Of a stretch of DNA of 16,043 nt, positions 13,299 through 16,043 are shown piece after piece. The stretch spans positions 1-16,043 of the forward strand of contig PKWD01000392.1 of assembly GCA_003131945.1 (NCBI GenBank). Reading direction: 5' to 3'. The notes under the pieces were generated by a model. It did not search any database. It was not told the origin of the DNA and worked only from the letters and a program-made list of their open reading frames with translations. This stretch comes from Acidimicrobiaceae bacterium (lineage in GTDB: Bacteria > Actinomycetota > Acidimicrobiia > Acidimicrobiales > UBA8190). The number at the start of each line of letters is the position of its first letter. Position 1 is the stretch's first letter. The position numbers and the translations under genes were made by a program.

Positions 13299-13997
13299 GT
13301 GGGGACGCCCGACTGGCTGGACTGGCACACGCCGTACGACGATCCCCTGTCCCCGCTGTCGAAGCGTCTGGCCCTCGTCCAAGGTCACCTGCGCACGGCT
13401 CTCGACCGGTGCCCTGCCGGCACGATCCGGATGATCAGCATGTGTGCCGGCCAGGGCCGGGATGTGATCGGCGTCCTCGCCCGGCATCCACGCCGCAGCG
13501 AGGTGCGAGCCCGCCTCGTCGAGTGGGATGAGCGCAACGTCGCCATCGCCTCCGACGCCGCCGTCGGTGCCGGCTTGACCGGGGTCGAAGTGGTACGGGC
13601 CGACGCCGGCACGACCGATGCCTACATCGACGCGGTGCCAGCAGAGATCGTCGTGGTCTGCGGGGTCTTCGGCAACATCATCGACAACGACATCTCCCGG
13701 ACCGTGGCCAGCCTCCGGAGTCTGTGCGCCCCTCGAGCCACCGTGATCTGGACCCGGCACCGAAGGCCGCCTGATCTGACGCCCACCATTCGTGATTGGT
13801 TCGAGGAGGCCGGTTTCGTGGCAGAGGGATTCGACGGACCCGACACCTTTTTCATCGGCGTCGGTGCCCATCGTCTCGTGGTTGACCCCCAGCCCTACGA
13901 ACCCGGTCGGCGCCTGTTCGACTTCGTCGGCTACGACGCTCTGGTGCCTCCCAGCTCGCCCGACGATCGCCCCCCGGTCGGCATCGATCGACGGTAA
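13299..13997 (+). CDS. Class I SAM-dependent methyltransferase, uncharacterised family
   Basis: A 232-residue Rossmann-type methyltransferase. The N-terminus DWLDWHTPYDDPLSPLSKRLALVQGHLRTALD (5-36) is a distinct helical cap. Motif I is MISMCAGQGRDVIGVLA (45-61), with CAGQGRD in place of the common GxGxG. The acidic residue after strand 2 is Asp77 or Glu75 (RLVEWDERN), and ADAGTTDAY (101-109) corresponds to the adenine-contacting motif. VVVCGVFGNIIDNDISRTVASL (118-139) replaces the usual motif IV and has no DPPY/NPPY, arguing against a DNA or glutamine methyltransferase. Later strands include ATVIWTRHR and a C-terminal HRLVVDPQPYEPGRRLFDFVGY. The start is GTG 13299, set by the leaderless box. 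It lies between the hydrolase and the SpoU gene on the same strand. The substrate is unknown; a small molecule is most likely. Confidence 0.8.
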   Translation: MGTPDWLDWHTPYDDPLSPLSKRLALVQGHLRTALDRCPAGTIRMISMCAGQGRDVIGVLARHPRRSEVRARLVEWDERNVAIASDAAVGAGLTGVEVVRADAGTTDAYIDAVPAEIVVVCGVFGNIIDNDISRTVASLRSLCAPRATVIWTRHRRPPDLTPTIRDWFEEAGFVAEGFDGPDTFFIGVGAHRLVVDPQPYEPGRRLFDFVGYDALVPPSSPDDRPPVGIDRR

Positions 13998-14069
13998 CCT
14001 GGGCGCCGGTCGCCCGGTGCGAGGGCCCGTCGAAGGCCCAGCGTCGCCGCCAAGACGCCACCGCCATGC

Positions 14070-14099
14070 TTCTCTGCACTGCGTTTCTCTGCACTGCGT
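14070..14099 (+). repeat. Perfect tandem duplication of a 15-bp unit
   Basis: Two adjoining copies of TTCTCTGCACTGCGT. The length is five codons, so the frame leading into the SpoU gene stays open (it would read SLHCV twice). It probably arose by replication slippage. It lies between the methyltransferase stop and the chosen SpoU start. Confidence 0.8.
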
Positions 14100-14121
14100 T
14101 CTGGGGGTTCACCCGGCCCGC

Positions 14122-14640
14122 ATGAGCGCCGGCTCGAAGTCGAGGCCCAAGGACCTACGACACCAGCACCGTCGCGTTCAGCACTCGTGTTGGGACCACC
14201 TGGTGGTCGCCCCCCTGTGGGTGGCCTACGAAGCCAATCTGGGCACCTTGCTTCGGACCTGCGACGCCGTCGGTGCCTGTATCGCCGTTCCCGACACCGA
14301 TCACTACCACCGGTCCCTGGCTCGGGGCGACACCCTGGCCCGACGCCCCCACATCCATTGGGTCCGCACGTCGAAGGCGGCCTGGATCGAGAGGGAGAGG
14401 GGGAAGGGGAGCGTGATCCTGGCCGTGGAACAAGCCGAGGACGCCACGCCCCTGACGCGCCTCGAACCGGCCCGACGACGGACGATCGTTCTTCTGGGCC
14501 ACGAACACCAGGGAGTGCCCGAGGAGGTGTGGCCGCTGCTCGACACCGTGGTCGAGATTCCGATGGTCGGCATGGGCGCCAGCTTGAACGTGGCCGTGGC
14601 CGGATCGCTCGTTCTCTACAAGCTCGCCGGATTCAGCTGA
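14122..14640 (+). CDS. SpoU/TrmH-family RNA 2'-O-methyltransferase (short)
   Basis: A 172-residue SPOUT-class enzyme, the compact single-domain form; the family methylates ribose 2'-OH groups in tRNA or rRNA using SAM bound in a trefoil knot. Motif 1 is WVAYEANLGTLLRTCDAVGA (33-52), with Asn39 and the catalytic-type Arg45; motif 2 is LLGHEHQGVPEEVWPL (124-139), with His in place of the common Asn in GNE; motif 3 is IPMVGMGASLNVAVAGSLVLYKL (146-168). ATG 14122 has no good ribosome site. The frame is open upstream past GTG 14017, which follows a TAACCT box at 13995-14000, so a longer N-terminus including the 15-bp duplication is possible. It lies downstream of the methyltransferase gene and convergent with the helicase, 45 bp from its stop. 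The exact RNA target is unknown. Confidence 0.87.
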   Translation: MSAGSKSRPKDLRHQHRRVQHSCWDHLVVAPLWVAYEANLGTLLRTCDAVGACIAVPDTDHYHRSLARGDTLARRPHIHWVRTSKAAWIERERGKGSVILAVEQAEDATPLTRLEPARRRTIVLLGHEHQGVPEEVWPLLDTVVEIPMVGMGASLNVAVAGSLVLYKLAGFS

Positions 14641-14685
14641 ACGGGTGAGCATGACGGATGCCACCGTTGGTTCGATCAGCCAGGA

Positions 14686-16043
14686 TCAACCGGACCGGAG
14701 CTTCTCGGCCATGGTGATGAGCTCGTCTCCGTAGTTCTCCAGCTTGACCGGTCCTATCCCGCTGATGGCCAGGAGACCGGCCTCCCCGGTGGGCAGGAGG
14801 GCGGCGATGAGCCACAGGGTCTTGTCGTCGAACACGACGAAGGCCGGCTTGCCGGCGGCGCGTTCGTAGCGCCACGCCCGCAGCTGCTCCCAGGCCTCGC
14901 CGAAACGCGGATGGACGAGCACGACCGGTTGACCCCCGACGGTCACCGACGTCCCCAAGCGGATGTGGGTGGTGGCCGGACCGCCGCCGATGAGCGAGCG
15001 CACCCCGTCTCCGGAGACCTCGACGATCTCGTGGTCATGGCCCTGGTGGGTGAACCGCGATCCCACCGCCCCGAGCAGAACCTCGGACCCGGGGGCCGCC
15101 TGGTGGCGCGATCCCGCCGCCGAGCGGGCCTCACGGGCCCGGGGGGCGGTGACCGCCGCCGGCGCTGACCGGGGCGTCGGCTCTCCCGGTGCGTCGAGTT
15201 CGAGGAGAAAGGGCGACGGTGGCGACCCGGGGATGACCGACGCGCTCATGCGGCAGCGGGTGAGAGCGACGTGGAAGATGCGCCGCTCCTCCTCCATGTC
15301 CTCGCTCAGCCGGTGGGGGAGCAAACCGTCGGTGGCGTGGTGTACCACCACATGGGGCCACTCCCGGCCCTTCACGGCATGGATCGATGCCAACGTCACC
15401 CCGCCGACGTCGGCCGGCGCGCTCAACTGCTCCGACAGCCATGCCGGGAACCGGCCCGGGTCGGCCTCGAGCTCGGCCAGCTCCGTCAAGGCGTCGAGAT
15501 CGTCTCCGTGGGCGGAACCGGCACCGTGGCTCCATTGATCGAGCGCCGTGGCGCTGGCGTCCAGTCCGCCATCACCGATCTGAGACCGGAGCACGGCCAA
15601 CACATCGGCCGTCGTGCCTGACCCGGCCGCCTTCCGGGCGAGCATCACGTCGTCGGACAGGTCCCGCACCTTGCCGGCCTCCCGATCGCTGCCCTTGCCC
15701 TCGAGCCAATCCGCCAGGCCCACCAGCTCGTCGACCGATGTCTTTTTTCCCACCAGGTCGAGAAGCGATGCGCTCATGCCCCGTTTGGGACGACGGGCCA
15801 CCTCCCGCAGCACCGGGCTTGGCAGCGCCGACCCCGGAGCCGTGGCCACCTCCAGCCACGCCAACGCCGCCCGGACGCCGCCGCGCTGGAGAAACCTTTG
15901 GCTCACCCCGCCATCGACAGGGACCCCGTCATTGCGCAGGAGGACCTGCACCGGTGCCAGTGAGGCGTTGACCCGGGCCAGCACGGCCACATCGCCGGGT
16001 ATGGCCCCCCCATCGATCAGCTCCCGTACGCGCCGGGCGGCCC
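14686..16043 (-). CDS. UvrD2-like superfamily 1 DNA helicase, C-terminal part (cut by window edge)
   Basis: An ATP-dependent 3'-5' helicase of the UvrD/PcrA group; the first half with Walker motifs lies beyond the right edge. Read in from 16043, the frame gives ARRVRELIDGG...GDVAVLARVN (motif IV region). GVTLASIHAVKGREWPHVVVHHATDGLLPH is motif V, and EEERRIFHVALTRCR is motif VI with its arginines. About 450 residues are visible. After the motor comes a linker rich in Ala/Arg, a small beta-rich segment (LLGAVGSRFTHQGHDHEIVEV...VTVGGQPVVLVHP), then an HRDC-like end (AWEQLRAWRYERAAGKPAFVVFDDKTLWLIAALLP...GIGPVKLENYGDELITMAEKL). The HRDC end places it with actinobacterial UvrD2, yet the four-cysteine cluster usual between motor and HRDC in that group is not seen. 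The GTG at 15990 is internal, not the true start. Convergent with the SpoU gene. Confidence 0.9.
   Translation of the reverse strand, partial: AARRVRELIDGGAIPGDVAVLARVNASLAPVQVLLRNDGVPVDGGVSQRFLQRGGVRAALAWLEVATAPGSALPSPVLREVARRPKRGMSASLLDLVGKKTSVDELVGLADWLEGKGSDREAGKVRDLSDDVMLARKAAGSGTTADVLAVLRSQIGDGGLDASATALDQWSHGAGSAHGDDLDALTELAELEADPGRFPAWLSEQLSAPADVGGVTLASIHAVKGREWPHVVVHHATDGLLPHRLSEDMEEERRIFHVALTRCRMSASVIPGSPPSPFLLELDAPGEPTPRSAPAAVTAPRAREARSAAGSRHQAAPGSEVLLGAVGSRFTHQGHDHEIVEVSGDGVRSLIGGGPATTHIRLGTSVTVGGQPVVLVHPRFGEAWEQLRAWRYERAAGKPAFVVFDDKTLWLIAALLPTGEAGLLAISGIGPVKLENYGDELITMAEKLRSG

Noticed and set aside
12696..13871. Minus-strand open frame of 391 residues across the hydrolase and methyltransferase genes
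   Set aside because: Antisense to two genes with clear motifs; composition (Gly/Val/Asp/His) is typical of a shadow frame.

Overview
The window comes from a GC-rich bacterial chromosome. Very high GC at third codon positions, many GTG starts, an actinobacterial-type DapC aminotransferase, a DUF2505 protein and a UvrD2-type helicase with an HRDC-like end all suggest Actinobacteriota. An Acidimicrobiia-like lineage is a guess from gene style only. No rRNA, tRNA, CRISPR array, insertion sequence or phage gene was found. It reads as ordinary chromosomal backbone with a small signalling island in the middle.

Layout. 1-1839 (minus): an edge-truncated glucose-6-phosphate isomerase, a DUF2505 protein and a 110-residue protein, all in one direction. 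1939-5045 (plus): a Uup-like ABC-F ATPase, a hairpin, then a DapC-like aminotransferase. 5067-6314 (minus): a YcaQ/AlkX-type DNA glycosylase, divergent from a DinB-like protein at 6545-7051 (plus). 7100-9665 (minus): a tightly overlapping three-gene operon encoding a membrane-anchored PP2C/SpoIIE phosphatase, a STAS anti-anti-sigma protein and a HATPase_c anti-sigma/serine kinase. This is a complete RsbU-RsbV-RsbW type partner switch with no sigma-factor gene in view. 9666-9995 is a 330-bp gap with no convincing gene, carrying one sharp inverted repeat at its end. 9996-11039 (minus): an APH-family phosphotransferase. 11215-13256 (plus): a TetR regulator followed by a secreted alpha/beta hydrolase, with a palindromic operator candidate on the regulator's promoter. 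13299-14640 (plus): a SAM-dependent methyltransferase and a small SpoU RNA methyltransferase. 14686-16043 (minus): the C-terminal part of a UvrD2-like helicase that runs off the right edge.

Two things tie the window together. First, several genes have a TAnnnT hexamer exactly six bases before a GTG start (aminotransferase, methyltransferase, glycosylase), with near-variants at the TetR and ABC-F genes. This is the signature expected of leaderless mRNAs. Secondly, the partner-switch operon has overlapping stop/start codons and a phosphatase with a large predicted extracytoplasmic sensor region. It therefore looks like a self-contained envelope-stress input whose output sigma factor, or other target, must be encoded elsewhere. 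I did not find a clearly undescribed multi-gene system. The best leads are the orphan partner switch with an odd kinase tail, the TetR/secreted-hydrolase unit and the UvrD2-like helicase that lacks the usual cysteine cluster.
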